DNA of 64,000 nucleotides from an uncultured Collinsella sp. (GTDB lineage: Bacteria > Actinomycetota > Coriobacteriia > Coriobacteriales > Coriobacteriaceae), in the NCBI GenBank assembly GCA_900758475.1, contig CAAERQ010000034.1:17318-81317 (forward strand). Direction: 5' to 3'. Of the stretch, positions 24,075-32,755 are shown one piece after another (position 1 is the first letter of the stretch; every line of letters starts with the position of its first letter). Below the pieces are notes generated by a model. That model ran no database searches. It was not told where the DNA came from and saw nothing but the letters and a program-made list of their open reading frames with translations. The position numbers were made by a program, and so were the translations under genes.

Positions 24075-25881
24075 AACCCTCATGGGCAGCATCCGCGACT
24101 ATATGAAAGTCACCGTTGCCACGCCGTTGCTCGTACTTGGCGAGGTGCTCTGCGAGATGCTGATTCCATTTATCACCGCCAACCTGATCGACGCCATCAA
24201 AGACGGCGCCACCGTAGCCGAGATGCTTCCCACCGCAGGCTTTTTGGTGCTCATCGCGCTGACGTCGCTTGCTTTCGGTGCCGCTGCCGGCGTCACCTGC
24301 AGCCATGCGAGTTGCGGCTTCGCCAAGAACCTGCGTCACGACCTGTTCTACAAGATCCAGACGTTCAGCTTTGCCAACATCGATGAGTTCTCGAGCTCCT
24401 CGCTCGTCACGCGCCTGACCACCGACATCAACAACGTGCAGCAGGCCTTTATGATGATCATCCGCATCGCCGTGCGCGCGCCGCTGGTATTGATCTTCGC
24501 CTTTACCATGGCATTTATCATGGGCGGCAGCGTTGCCATGGTCTACCTGGTCATCATTCCGCTGCTGGGCTTTGGACTGTTCTTTATCATCTTTAAGGTA
24601 CGCCCCATCTTCTCGCGCGTGTTCCACAAGTACGACGCCCTTAACGAGTCCGTCGAGGAAAACGTCACCGGCATGCGCGTGGTCAAGAGCTATGTGCGCG
24701 AAGACTTTGAGAAGGAGAAGTTCGCCACCGCCGCGCGCGACGTCCAGATGGACTTCACCCGCGCCGAGAAGCTGCTCGCCTTTAACAACCCCATGATGAA
24801 CATCTGCGTCAACGGCGCATTTGTCGTCATCATCTACCTGGGATCCAAGCTCATCATCACGAGCCAGGGCACGCTGTTCGACGTGGGCCAGCTCTCCTCG
24901 ATCTTTACCTATGGCTTCGCGATCCTCATGAGCCTGATGCAGCTGTCGATGATCTTTGTCATGGTGACCATGGCCGACGAATCGGCGCACCGCATTACCG
25001 AGGTGCTGGCCGCCGAGCCCACGATCGCCGATCCCGCCGAGCCCGTGCTCGAGGTTGCCGACGGTTCCATCGACTTTGACCACGTGAGCTTTAAGTATTC
25101 CGCGCATGCAAAGCGCCAGGCGCTCGACGATATCGACCTGCACATTAAGAGCGGCGAAACCATCGGCATCATCGGCGGTACCGGCTCGGCCAAGTCCACG
25201 CTCGTTAACCTCATCGCCCGCCTGTACGACGCCACCGAGGGCACCGTGCGCGTGGGCGGCATGGACGTGCGCGACTACGACTTGGACGCCCTGCGCCACC
25301 AGGTGGCCATGGTGCTGCAGAAAAACGTACTGTTTAGCGGCACCATTGCCGAGAACCTGCGCTGGGGCGACCCGAACGCCACCGACGAGGAAGTCCGCGA
25401 GGCGGCACATCTGGCCTGCGCCGATGAGTTTGTCGATGGCTTCCCCAAGGGCTCTGACACCTGGATCGAACAGGGCGGCTCCAATGTTTCCGGCGGTCAG
25501 AAGCAGCGCCTGTGCATTGCGCGTGCCCTGCTGCGTCGCCCCAAGATCTTAATCCTGGACGACTCCACCAGCGCCGTCGACACCAAGACCGACGCCAAGA
25601 TTCGCGCAGGGTTGGCAAGCTATCTGCCCAACACGACCAAGCTCATCATCGCCCAGCGCATCAGCTCCGTGCAGGACGCAGACCGCATCATCGTCATGGA
25701 GGGTGGCCGTATCGCGCAGATCGGCAACCATGACGAGCTGCTCAAGACGAGCGAGATCTACCGCGAGACCTTCACCTCGCAGAACAAGATGTCTGCCGAG
25801 GGCGAAGAGGCCGTCGAAGCCGACACCGAGGCATCCGCAACACAAGCTCAGACCCAGGAAGGAGGCGAGGCACATGAGTAA
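24067..25881 (+). CDS. ABC exporter half-transporter, subunit with degenerate ATP site
   Basis: A 604-residue type IV ABC exporter with an N-terminal six-helix domain (residues 1-310) and an NBD. Walker A is altered to GGTGSAKST (Ala in place of the usual Gly), the signature is VSGGQKQR, and Walker B is ILILDDSTSAVD, with Asp instead of the catalytic Glu. Such changes mark the degenerate site of heterodimeric multidrug exporters of the BmrCD/TmrAB type. The partner is the next gene, which overlaps it by 8 bp. The tail after the NBD (residues 575-604) is rich in Glu, Ala and Gln. ATG 24067 follows GGGAGGAA. Confidence 0.93.
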   Translation: MIKTLMGSIRDYMKVTVATPLLVLGEVLCEMLIPFITANLIDAIKDGATVAEMLPTAGFLVLIALTSLAFGAAAGVTCSHASCGFAKNLRHDLFYKIQTFSFANIDEFSSSSLVTRLTTDINNVQQAFMMIIRIAVRAPLVLIFAFTMAFIMGGSVAMVYLVIIPLLGFGLFFIIFKVRPIFSRVFHKYDALNESVEENVTGMRVVKSYVREDFEKEKFATAARDVQMDFTRAEKLLAFNNPMMNICVNGAFVVIIYLGSKLIITSQGTLFDVGQLSSIFTYGFAILMSLMQLSMIFVMVTMADESAHRITEVLAAEPTIADPAEPVLEVADGSIDFDHVSFKYSAHAKRQALDDIDLHIKSGETIGIIGGTGSAKSTLVNLIARLYDATEGTVRVGGMDVRDYDLDALRHQVAMVLQKNVLFSGTIAENLRWGDPNATDEEVREAAHLACADEFVDGFPKGSDTWIEQGGSNVSGGQKQRLCIARALLRRPKILILDDSTSAVDTKTDAKIRAGLASYLPNTTKLIIAQRISSVQDADRIIVMEGGRIAQIGNHDELLKTSEIYRETFTSQNKMSAEGEEAVEADTEASATQAQTQEGGEAHE

Positions 25882-27793
25882 GGCAACGACCGCCGAGCGC
25901 GCGCTCAACCGCAAGGGTGGCACCATGTCGCGCCTCATCAAGACGCTCTTTGGCTTCTACCCCGTGCTTTTGCCCCTCGTCGTCGTCGGCGTGGTGCTCT
26001 GCGCCATCATCAACTCCATCGGCGCGGCCTTCCTTCAGAGCGCCCTGCAGATTATTAGCGAATCGTGGCAGTCGGGCGATTGGGAAGCTGCACAGCCCAA
26101 GATCGCACAGCTCGTGACCACCCTCGCCTGCATCTACGGCGTCGGCATCCTGTCTTCGCTCTTCTGGAACCGCGCCATGGCCATCGTCACGCAGGGCTCA
26201 CTCGAGAAGCTGCGCGAGAAGATGTTCAACCGCATGCAGGACCTGCCGATTCGCTACTTCGACACGCACCAGCGCGGCGACATCATGAGCCACTACACCA
26301 ACGACATCGACACGCTGCGCCAGATGATCAGCCAGTCGCTGCCCAACCTGCTCATGACGACCATCGTCATCGTCACGGTGTTCTTTATCATGCTGTACTA
26401 CAGCGTGTGGATGTGCCTGGTCATTGTGGCCGGCGTCGCCTTTATGACCTTTATGACCAAGCTGCTCGGCTCCAACTCCGCGCGCTTCTTTATTGCGCAG
26501 CAGACCGAGCTCGGCGTTGTCGAGGGCCATATCGAGGAAGTCATGAACGGCCAGAAGGTCGTCAAGGCATTCTGCCACGAGTCTGCCGCCGAGGCCGATT
26601 TTGACGAGCGCAACGAAAAGCTCTTCGAGGTCTCGCAGAAGGCCAACATGTACGCCAACATCCTCATGCCTATCCTTATGAACCTGGGCAACCTGCTCTA
26701 CGTGCTGGTGGCCCTTGCCGGCGGCATTTTCCTGGCGCTGGGCGTGCCCAACCTGAGCATCTCGGGCATGGCGCTGTCCATCGCCGTCGTGGTGCCGTTC
26801 CTCAACATGACCAAGCAGTTCTGCGGACAGATCGGTCAGATCTCGCAGCAGATCAACGCCGTGGTCATGGGCCTCGCCGGCGCCGACCGCATCTTTGAGC
26901 TCATCGACGAGAAGCCCGAGACCGACGAAGGCTACGTGACGCTCGTCAACGCGCAGGTGAACCCCGATACCTGGCAGCTCGAGGAGGCCGACCACCACAC
27001 CGGCATGTGGGCGTGGAAACATCCGCACCGCGCAACCGGCGAGATCGAGTACGTGCCGCTGCGCGGCGACCTGGTCATGGACAACGTCGACTTTGGCTAC
27101 ACGCCCGACCACGAGGTGCTGCACGGCGTGTCCGTGTTTGCCAAGCCGGGCCAGAAAGTCGCGTTTGTCGGCGCCACCGGTGCGGGCAAAACGACCATCA
27201 CCAACCTCATCAACCGCTTCTATGACATCGCCGACGGCAAGATCCGCTACGACGGCATCAACGTCAACAAGATCCGCAAGGCCGATCTGCGCCGCTCGCT
27301 GGGCGTGGTGCTGCAGGACGTGAACCTGTTCACCGGCACCGTGATGGATAACATCCGCTACGGCAACCTGGATGCGACCGACGAGGAGTGCATCGCGGCG
27401 GCAAAGCTCGCGGGCGCGGACGACTTTATCACCCGCCTGCCCGACGGCTACGACACCATGCTCACCGGCAACGGCGCCCAGCTGTCGCAGGGCCAGCGCC
27501 AGCTGATTTCGATCGCACGCGCTGCCGTCGCCGATCCGCCGGCAATGATTCTGGACGAGGCCACGAGCTCCATCGACACCCGCACCGAGGCCATCGTGCA
27601 GGCAGGCATGGATAAGCTCATGGAGGGCCGCACGACGTTTGTCATCGCGCACCGCCTGTCCACCGTGCGCAACTCCGACGCGATCATCTGTCTGGACCAT
27701 GGCCGCATTATCGAGCGCGGTAACCACGACGAGCTGATAGCCAAGCGCGGGTATTACTACCAGCTCTATACCGGAGCGTTTGAGCTGGAGTAG
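25874..27793 (+). CDS. ABC exporter half-transporter, catalytic partner
   Basis: A 639-residue protein with a six-helix domain after a short basic leader, and an NBD with Walker A GATGAGKTT, signature LSQGQRQ, Walker B AMILDEATSSID (catalytic Glu present) and the H-loop AHRLS. The signature has Gln in place of the second Gly, as in the partner subunits of heterodimeric exporters. An insert of about 40 residues, rich in Trp and His (WQLEEADHHTGMWAWKHPH), precedes the NBD and is unusual. GGAGG precedes ATG 25874. A terminator follows the gene. Confidence 0.93.
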   Translation: MSKATTAERALNRKGGTMSRLIKTLFGFYPVLLPLVVVGVVLCAIINSIGAAFLQSALQIISESWQSGDWEAAQPKIAQLVTTLACIYGVGILSSLFWNRAMAIVTQGSLEKLREKMFNRMQDLPIRYFDTHQRGDIMSHYTNDIDTLRQMISQSLPNLLMTTIVIVTVFFIMLYYSVWMCLVIVAGVAFMTFMTKLLGSNSARFFIAQQTELGVVEGHIEEVMNGQKVVKAFCHESAAEADFDERNEKLFEVSQKANMYANILMPILMNLGNLLYVLVALAGGIFLALGVPNLSISGMALSIAVVVPFLNMTKQFCGQIGQISQQINAVVMGLAGADRIFELIDEKPETDEGYVTLVNAQVNPDTWQLEEADHHTGMWAWKHPHRATGEIEYVPLRGDLVMDNVDFGYTPDHEVLHGVSVFAKPGQKVAFVGATGAGKTTITNLINRFYDIADGKIRYDGINVNKIRKADLRRSLGVVLQDVNLFTGTVMDNIRYGNLDATDEECIAAAKLAGADDFITRLPDGYDTMLTGNGAQLSQGQRQLISIARAAVADPPAMILDEATSSIDTRTEAIVQAGMDKLMEGRTTFVIAHRLSTVRNSDAIICLDHGRIIERGNHDELIAKRGYYYQLYTGAFELE

Positions 27794-27825
27794 ATCTGGC
27801 AACTCGGAACTACGCCGCAACGCAT

Positions 27826-27863
27826 AAGCCCCCGCAGTTCATATGAGCTGTGGGGGCTTTTTT
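27826..27863 (+). terminator. Rho-independent terminator of the marR-ABC operon
   Basis: AAGCCCCCGCAG pairs with CTGTGGGGGCTT, followed by a T-run ending at 27863. It lies 33 bp after the second ABC gene. Confidence 0.9.
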
Positions 27864-27865
27864 CA

Positions 27866-28047
27866 TGCCGGCCGGAAACCGTATCCCACTTTTCGGACCC
27901 AGAATGGGATGCCGTTTCCCGCTGGACCCCCTCCGGGAAACGGCATCCCATTTCAAGGGGGTAAACCGGGATGTAGTTTCCCCTAACGGCACCTTTGGGA
28001 AGCCGCATCCCACTCTAGACGCACAAAACGGGATGAGCTTTCCCATG
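27866..28047. repeat. Tandem array of 61-63 bp palindromic units (array C)
   Basis: Units begin with GGGATG at 27905, 27968 and 28030, after a partial unit. Each unit starts with GGGATGYNNTTTCCC and, about 30 bp later, carries the complement GGGAAACGGCATCCC, so each can fold into a hairpin, followed by an 18-base spacer. Related arrays lie at 49603-49847 and 54168-54600 in the same orientation. Confidence 0.85.
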
Positions 28048-28234
28048 GTGATCAAAGACCAGAAGCATGTCCGATAGCGCAGCCAGGTCAAGAACAACAA
28101 GGCAAGCGTTACGCCAATTTGGACGAGCGTCTACTGCAGTTTGAGGCTGCTGGCCCATATGGTAGAGTTAACCACCCATGAGTTTCAGCACACTGCGTGC
28201 TACCTGCTCTTTTGTCATTTGGGGGAATGAACTT

Positions 28235-29326
28235 GTGAATACTTCTGTCGCCAAGAAGGCCAGCCAGGCGGTGCGCCTGCTCATGATGGTGCTCACGGCA
28301 GTTCTCATCTTCTTCTTCATCAATGTTATGCTGCTCGTCTCCGATATCCAGGGCACGGCGCGCGTGGTCAATTACGCCGGTCTGGTGCGCGGTACCACAC
28401 AGCGAATCGTTAAGCTCGAGGATGCGGGCCAGCCTCAAGATGACCTGCTCAAAGCCGTGGATTCATACATCAACGGTTTGCGTTACGGAAGTGACGACCT
28501 CAACCTCGTCCGTCTCGACGACGACGAGTATCAGGCAAAAATGACCGAGCTTGCTAATTATTTTGATGAGCTTTGCACCGAGATCATCCGCGTGCGCGAA
28601 GTCGGCTATGAGAACACCGACATCATCCCTATGAGCGAGGAGTTCTTTGGCATTTGCGACGATGCTACGCGACTCGCAGAGGACTACTCTCAGGAGAAGG
28701 CGTCGGCGCTCAACTATCTCGAGGGCTTGGTGATCATCGACATCATGGGCTTGGTGGCGACCTTTGCGGTCGAACTTGTTCGCGCGGTGCGAACTGCCGC
28801 GCTCAATCGCGAACTGCAGAGCAAAGTCTATCTCGACGAAGCCACGGGACTGCCCAACAAGAACAAGTGCGAGGAGGTCTTGGGGCAGGAGCAGCCTGTC
28901 TCCGCGGAGGCGCCCGTTGCGATGTGCGTCTTCGACCTTAACAATCTGCATACGGTCAATAACAACTTCGGCCACGAGAAAGGCGACGAATACATCCGTT
29001 CTTTTGCCCAGCAGCTGGGGCGTGTGGCGTCCGAGACGTGCTTTGTGGCTCGCGACGGCGGCGATGAGTTTATCGCGGTGCTGCGGGATACCGATCGAGC
29101 TGCCGTGGAGTCCTGTCTCGCTCGGGTTCGTGCGAACGTGAACGAGTATTCCGAGGCTCACCCCGACATGCCCATCAGCTATGCGGTGGGCTACGCGCTT
29201 TCCAGCGATTTTGACGAGCCGCCTACCATGCGCGAGCTCTTTTCCCAGGCCGACAAAAACATGTACATCGACAAGAACCGCGTTAAGACAGCCGAGGCAG
29301 CCGGGCTGCAACGCGAGGAACGCTAA
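28235..29326 (+). CDS. Membrane-bound GGDEF-domain diguanylate cyclase
   Basis: A 363-residue protein. A first membrane helix (about residues 12-35, MMVLTAVLIFFFINVMLLV), an extracytoplasmic helical sensor region of about 145 residues, and a second helix near residue 185 precede a GGDEF domain. The active site is intact (RDGGDEFIAV), with the metal Asp in FDLNNLHTVNN and the family start DEATGLPNKNK. It should make cyclic di-GMP. No RxxD inhibitory site is seen just upstream of GGDEF, and no EAL domain is present. GTG 28235 is preferred because GGGGGA lies 8-9 bases upstream; an ATG at 28178 lacks such a site. Confidence 0.9.
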   Translation: MNTSVAKKASQAVRLLMMVLTAVLIFFFINVMLLVSDIQGTARVVNYAGLVRGTTQRIVKLEDAGQPQDDLLKAVDSYINGLRYGSDDLNLVRLDDDEYQAKMTELANYFDELCTEIIRVREVGYENTDIIPMSEEFFGICDDATRLAEDYSQEKASALNYLEGLVIIDIMGLVATFAVELVRAVRTAALNRELQSKVYLDEATGLPNKNKCEEVLGQEQPVSAEAPVAMCVFDLNNLHTVNNNFGHEKGDEYIRSFAQQLGRVASETCFVARDGGDEFIAVLRDTDRAAVESCLARVRANVNEYSEAHPDMPISYAVGYALSSDFDEPPTMRELFSQADKNMYIDKNRVKTAEAAGLQREER

Positions 29327-29369
29327 ACCCGTAGCAAAGGGTAGCTAATTTGGGACGGGGCTCTTTTGG

Positions 29370-30248
29370 CTACTTGAGAAGCTGGGCCATGGCGTTGACG
29401 AATTTTTGTACTTGGAGGGTTGGCTCGAGCGGGTAGTTCAGAAAGACCGGCACCTCGCGGCCGCACAGGAACGGTACGCCCACAAAGGCCGGGTGCACCC
29501 CCGACCATGCGCCGCAGGTGAGCACCGCGTCGCCCTTTTCCTCTGCCTCGTTAAAGAGCGCAAAGTCAAAGCTGTCCACGTCGATCACGTCTACGCCGCC
29601 GTCGGCCAACAGATCGATACGCAGACTGTCCATAGCGTCGTTGCCGTGACGGAGCACGCGCAGGCGCATGCCCTCTAAGTCGGCAACTGTGATGCGCGTC
29701 TTGCGCGCCAGCGGGCTCGTGCGCGGCAGGTCGATATAAAACGGCACGTTAACGATGCGAAGCTTTTGGCAGGCGTCGCCCCAGCGTGGAGTAGAAAAAC
29801 TCGACTGCACTACATCCACCTCGCGGCCCAAGCTGCGCATGACGGATTCGCGCTCGTCATAGAGGTCGCTTACCGGCACGATCTCAAATCGCAGCGATGG
29901 TTCCAGATCGTGGATGTCCGACCACATCGACAGCGTTTGGCGCCCCGGGCACATCATCGACACGCCCAGGCGCACGGCCCCGCCATCGCCTGCCGCGCGT
30001 CGGGCACGGCGCAGCGCGTCCTCGGACTGCCGCATGATCGAACGTGCATCGTCCACCAGCAGAGCACCTGCCGGCGTCACCTTAACACCAGAATGCGAGC
30101 GCTCGAACAACGTGATGCCGAACTCGGCCTCGAATCCCGACACCTGTTTGACGAGCGCCGGGGTCGACACGCGCAATTTTGCCGCCGCACGCGAGAAGCT
30201 TCCCAGCTCCGCGGCGGCCGATATGGCCTCGAGTCGTCGATCGTACAC
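29370..30248 (-). CDS. LysR-family transcriptional regulator
   Basis: A 292-residue regulator with an N-terminal winged helix (RRLEAISAAAELGSFSRAAAKLRVSTPALVKQVSGFEAEFGITLFERS) and a periplasmic-binding-like effector domain. GTG 30248 is chosen because GGGAGA lies 5 bases before it; an ATG at 30278 has no ribosome site. It is divergent from the SDR gene at 30482 and very probably controls the SDR-MFS-oxidoreductase group and itself from the 230-bp shared region. Cys in CGAWSG and FLCGRE of the effector domain are unusual but of unknown meaning. Confidence 0.92.
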   Translation of the reverse strand: MYDRRLEAISAAAELGSFSRAAAKLRVSTPALVKQVSGFEAEFGITLFERSHSGVKVTPAGALLVDDARSIMRQSEDALRRARRAAGDGGAVRLGVSMMCPGRQTLSMWSDIHDLEPSLRFEIVPVSDLYDERESVMRSLGREVDVVQSSFSTPRWGDACQKLRIVNVPFYIDLPRTSPLARKTRITVADLEGMRLRVLRHGNDAMDSLRIDLLADGGVDVIDVDSFDFALFNEAEEKGDAVLTCGAWSGVHPAFVGVPFLCGREVPVFLNYPLEPTLQVQKFVNAMAQLLK

Positions 30249-30481
30249 GTCAATCTCCCGTTTCCAGACGCATGGCAATGAACTGCCGAAGGGGGTTGTT
30301 TTCGCAGGTCACGAGCTCAATTGAGAATAAACTGCATCGCATAGTATAAACCTACGGTTAACGCTATTCTAACAAATATGCAATTCACCTGCGCAAATGC
30401 AAAGCATACGATAACCAGCGAAAACCACGTGGGTCGGTTAATGGGAGCGACCCACCGGGAGGCACAAGAAGGGAAGTTCCT
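30249..30481. promoter_or_regulatory. Divergent LysR-SDR control region
   Basis: This AT-rich stretch separates the divergent LysR and SDR genes and should hold both promoters and the LysR sites, which I could not place with confidence. A perfect 8-bp hairpin, GTGGGTCG (30430-30437) and CGACCCAC (30449-30456), lies in the SDR leader, 25 bases before its start codon. Confidence 0.55.
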
Positions 30482-31363
30482 ATGAGCAATTGGCTTAAGC
30501 TCGAGGGCGATGTCTGCGCCGTGACTGGCGCGCTCGGCGGTATGGGTGCCGAGATCTGCCGCGAGTTCGCCCGCAATGGCGCCAACGTCGTCATGCTCGA
30601 CCTGGACGAGGAGAAGGTCAAGGCCGCTGCCGCCGACCTCGCTGCCGAGTTTGGCATCCACGCCGAGGGATACAAGATGAACGCCACCGACGAGGCCGAG
30701 GTTCAGGCTGCCGTCGATGCCACCATCGCCAACTTCGGCCGCGTCGACGTCCTCGTCAACACCGCCGGCATCCTGCGCTTTGCCGCTATGGAGGATCTGC
30801 CGCTGAGCGACTGGGAGCAGGTGCTCAACGTCAACCTCACCGGCTATTTCATCACCTCGCAGCGCTTTGGTCGCGAGATGATCAAGGCCGGCCAGGGCCG
30901 CCTGGTGCACATCTCGACCGTCGCCAGCCACTCCCCCGAGACGTTCTCGGGCGTGTACAGCTCCACCAAGGCCGGCGTCAACATGATGTCCAAGATGCTC
31001 GCCGCCGAGTGGGGCCCCTACGGCGTCCGCTCCAACTGCGTCGAGCCCTGCTTCGTTAAGACCCCGATGTCGGCCAACTTCTACGCCGACCCCGAGGTCG
31101 AGAAGAGTCGCAGCCGCCTGATCGCCACGCGCCGCATCGGCGAGGTCAGCGATATCGCCAACGCCGTCATGTTCCTGGCGTCCAAGCGCTCGGACTTTAC
31201 CACCGGCGACGCCATCAAGGTCGACGGCGGCTTCTCCAACATGATGGGCGACCTCACCGCCAAGCCCGGCGGCCGTCGCGCCTATGCCGACAACTATCTT
31301 AAGAATAAGGGTGTCGAGCTCTGGTCCGATGAGTCCGGCGTCGCCAAGCCGACCGACCAGTAA
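30482..31363 (+). CDS. Short-chain dehydrogenase/reductase
   Basis: A 293-residue SDR. The cofactor loop TGALGGMG (residues 15-22) and the acidic MLDLD after strand 2 indicate NAD(H). NTAG near residue 92, Ser in HISTVASHS and the catalytic pair in YSSTKAG complete the classical active site. After the usual end at VDGG there is an extra C-terminal tail of about 40 residues, rich in basic and aromatic residues. Its neighbours, an MFS carrier and a Gfo/Idh/MocA oxidoreductase under a LysR regulator, suggest oxidation of an imported sugar, polyol or sugar acid. Confidence 0.92.
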   Translation: MSNWLKLEGDVCAVTGALGGMGAEICREFARNGANVVMLDLDEEKVKAAAADLAAEFGIHAEGYKMNATDEAEVQAAVDATIANFGRVDVLVNTAGILRFAAMEDLPLSDWEQVLNVNLTGYFITSQRFGREMIKAGQGRLVHISTVASHSPETFSGVYSSTKAGVNMMSKMLAAEWGPYGVRSNCVEPCFVKTPMSANFYADPEVEKSRSRLIATRRIGEVSDIANAVMFLASKRSDFTTGDAIKVDGGFSNMMGDLTAKPGGRRAYADNYLKNKGVELWSDESGVAKPTDQ

Positions 31364-31429
31364 ACCAACCTGACAGGGAGGCCCCGCGGACACGCCCGCC
31401 CCTCCCCCGTATCGATTAGAAAGAGTCCA

Positions 31430-32686
31430 ATGGCTTCCACCAACTCCAACAAGGGTCGCGCCGTCGTGCTTTCCGCCGCGTGCGTCACCATGTTCTTCAT
31501 CAGCTCCATCGCGCTGTATTCCGTCGTGAGCAAGAACCTGCTCGCCGTCTACCCCGAGTGGTCGAGCGCCCTTACCTGGGCGTTCCCGGTCTTCCAGACC
31601 ATCATGGCCGTGACGGGCATCTTCGCCGGCCGCATCTCCGACAAGATCGGTCCGCGCAACGTCGTGATCGCTGCCGCCGTGTGCTACGGCCTGGGCTGGT
31701 TCATGTCCGGCACCGTCACCGAGCCGTGGCAGTTCTACCTGTGGTTCTCGCTCGTCGCCGCCATCGGCAACGGTCTGGGCTACAACCCGGCGCTCACCAC
31801 CGGCCAAAAGTGGTTCATTGACAAGAAGGGCCTCGCCTCCGGCATCACCCTGGCCGCTTCGACCGCCGGCCCCGCCGTGCTGTCCCCGGTGCTCGCCTCG
31901 CTGCTCATCCCGAGCCTGGGCATCTTTGGCGCCCTCAAGGCACTCGGCGTCATCTTCTTTGTGACGATCGCCGCCTCCGCCCTGTTCCTGAAGGCCCCCG
32001 AGGCCGGCTGGCTGCCCGAGGGCTTCGAGGCCCCCAAGGGCGGCGCGCATGCCGGCACCTTCGGCGACCTCACCCCAGGCGAGATGGTCAAGACCCCGCG
32101 CTTCTGGGTCCTCTTCGTCACCTTCGCCTTTGCCGCCACCGCGGGCACCCTGCTCGTGGGCAAGGTTGCCTCCATCGCCGCCGTCCAGCTTTTCGCCGAC
32201 CCCACGAGCGCCGCGGCCGTCGCCCTCGGCGGTGTAGTGGTCTCCGTCAACACCTGCGCCAACCTGGTTGGTCGTCTGTCCTTTGGCCAGATCATCGACA
32301 AGCTCGGCGCCTATAAGTCGCTGCTCATCAGCCTTGTCGTCACCATCGTCGCACTCGTCATCATGTCGATGAGCTTTACGCAGAGTATGTTCTTTGTGGC
32401 GCTCGCCCTGCTCGGCTTTAGCTTTGGCGCCCTGCTCGTCATCTACCCGCCGCTCACCGGTGGCGCCTTCGGCACCAGCAACATCGGCGTCAACTACGGC
32501 ATCATGTTTTTGGGCTATGCCGCTTCCACCTGGATCAGCCAGCCCATCACCGCCGTGCTGTATCACGCCGAGGCTGGCAGCGCCGCCTACCAGCAGTCCT
32601 TCTACGGCGCCATTGTGATCGCCGCCATCGCCGTCGTGCTCACCGTCTACATGATGGTCTCCGACAGCAAGAAGAAGTCCGCCTAG
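31430..32686 (+). CDS. MFS transporter of the oxalate/formate antiporter (OFA)-like group
   Basis: A 418-residue carrier with 12 predicted membrane segments. Features include GRISDKIGPRNVV in the loop between helices 2 and 3, the helix IGNGLGYNPALTTGQKWFIDKKGLASGITLAASTAG typical of OFA-like and monocarboxylate carriers, and a mirrored FGQIIDKLGAYKSLL in the second half. The substrate is unknown, probably an organic or sugar acid given the neighbours. AAAGAG precedes ATG 31430. It is 66 bp after the SDR gene and 69 bp before the oxidoreductase gene. Confidence 0.9.
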   Translation: MASTNSNKGRAVVLSAACVTMFFISSIALYSVVSKNLLAVYPEWSSALTWAFPVFQTIMAVTGIFAGRISDKIGPRNVVIAAAVCYGLGWFMSGTVTEPWQFYLWFSLVAAIGNGLGYNPALTTGQKWFIDKKGLASGITLAASTAGPAVLSPVLASLLIPSLGIFGALKALGVIFFVTIAASALFLKAPEAGWLPEGFEAPKGGAHAGTFGDLTPGEMVKTPRFWVLFVTFAFAATAGTLLVGKVASIAAVQLFADPTSAAAVALGGVVVSVNTCANLVGRLSFGQIIDKLGAYKSLLISLVVTIVALVIMSMSFTQSMFFVALALLGFSFGALLVIYPPLTGGAFGTSNIGVNYGIMFLGYAASTWISQPITAVLYHAEAGSAAYQQSFYGAIVIAAIAVVLTVYMMVSDSKKKSA

Positions 32687-32693
32687 TTTTACC

Positions 32694-32727
32694 GATGCGA
32701 CAAAGGGACAGCCCCTTTGTCGCATTC
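32694..32727. repeat. AAAGGGACAG palindrome (family P1)
   Basis: GATGCGACAAAGGG and CCCTTTGTCGCATT form the arms of a P1 palindrome placed between two genes of the same operon. Confidence 0.8.
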
Positions 32728-32755
32728 CACCGGCCACCAGTATTAAGGAGTCGAA

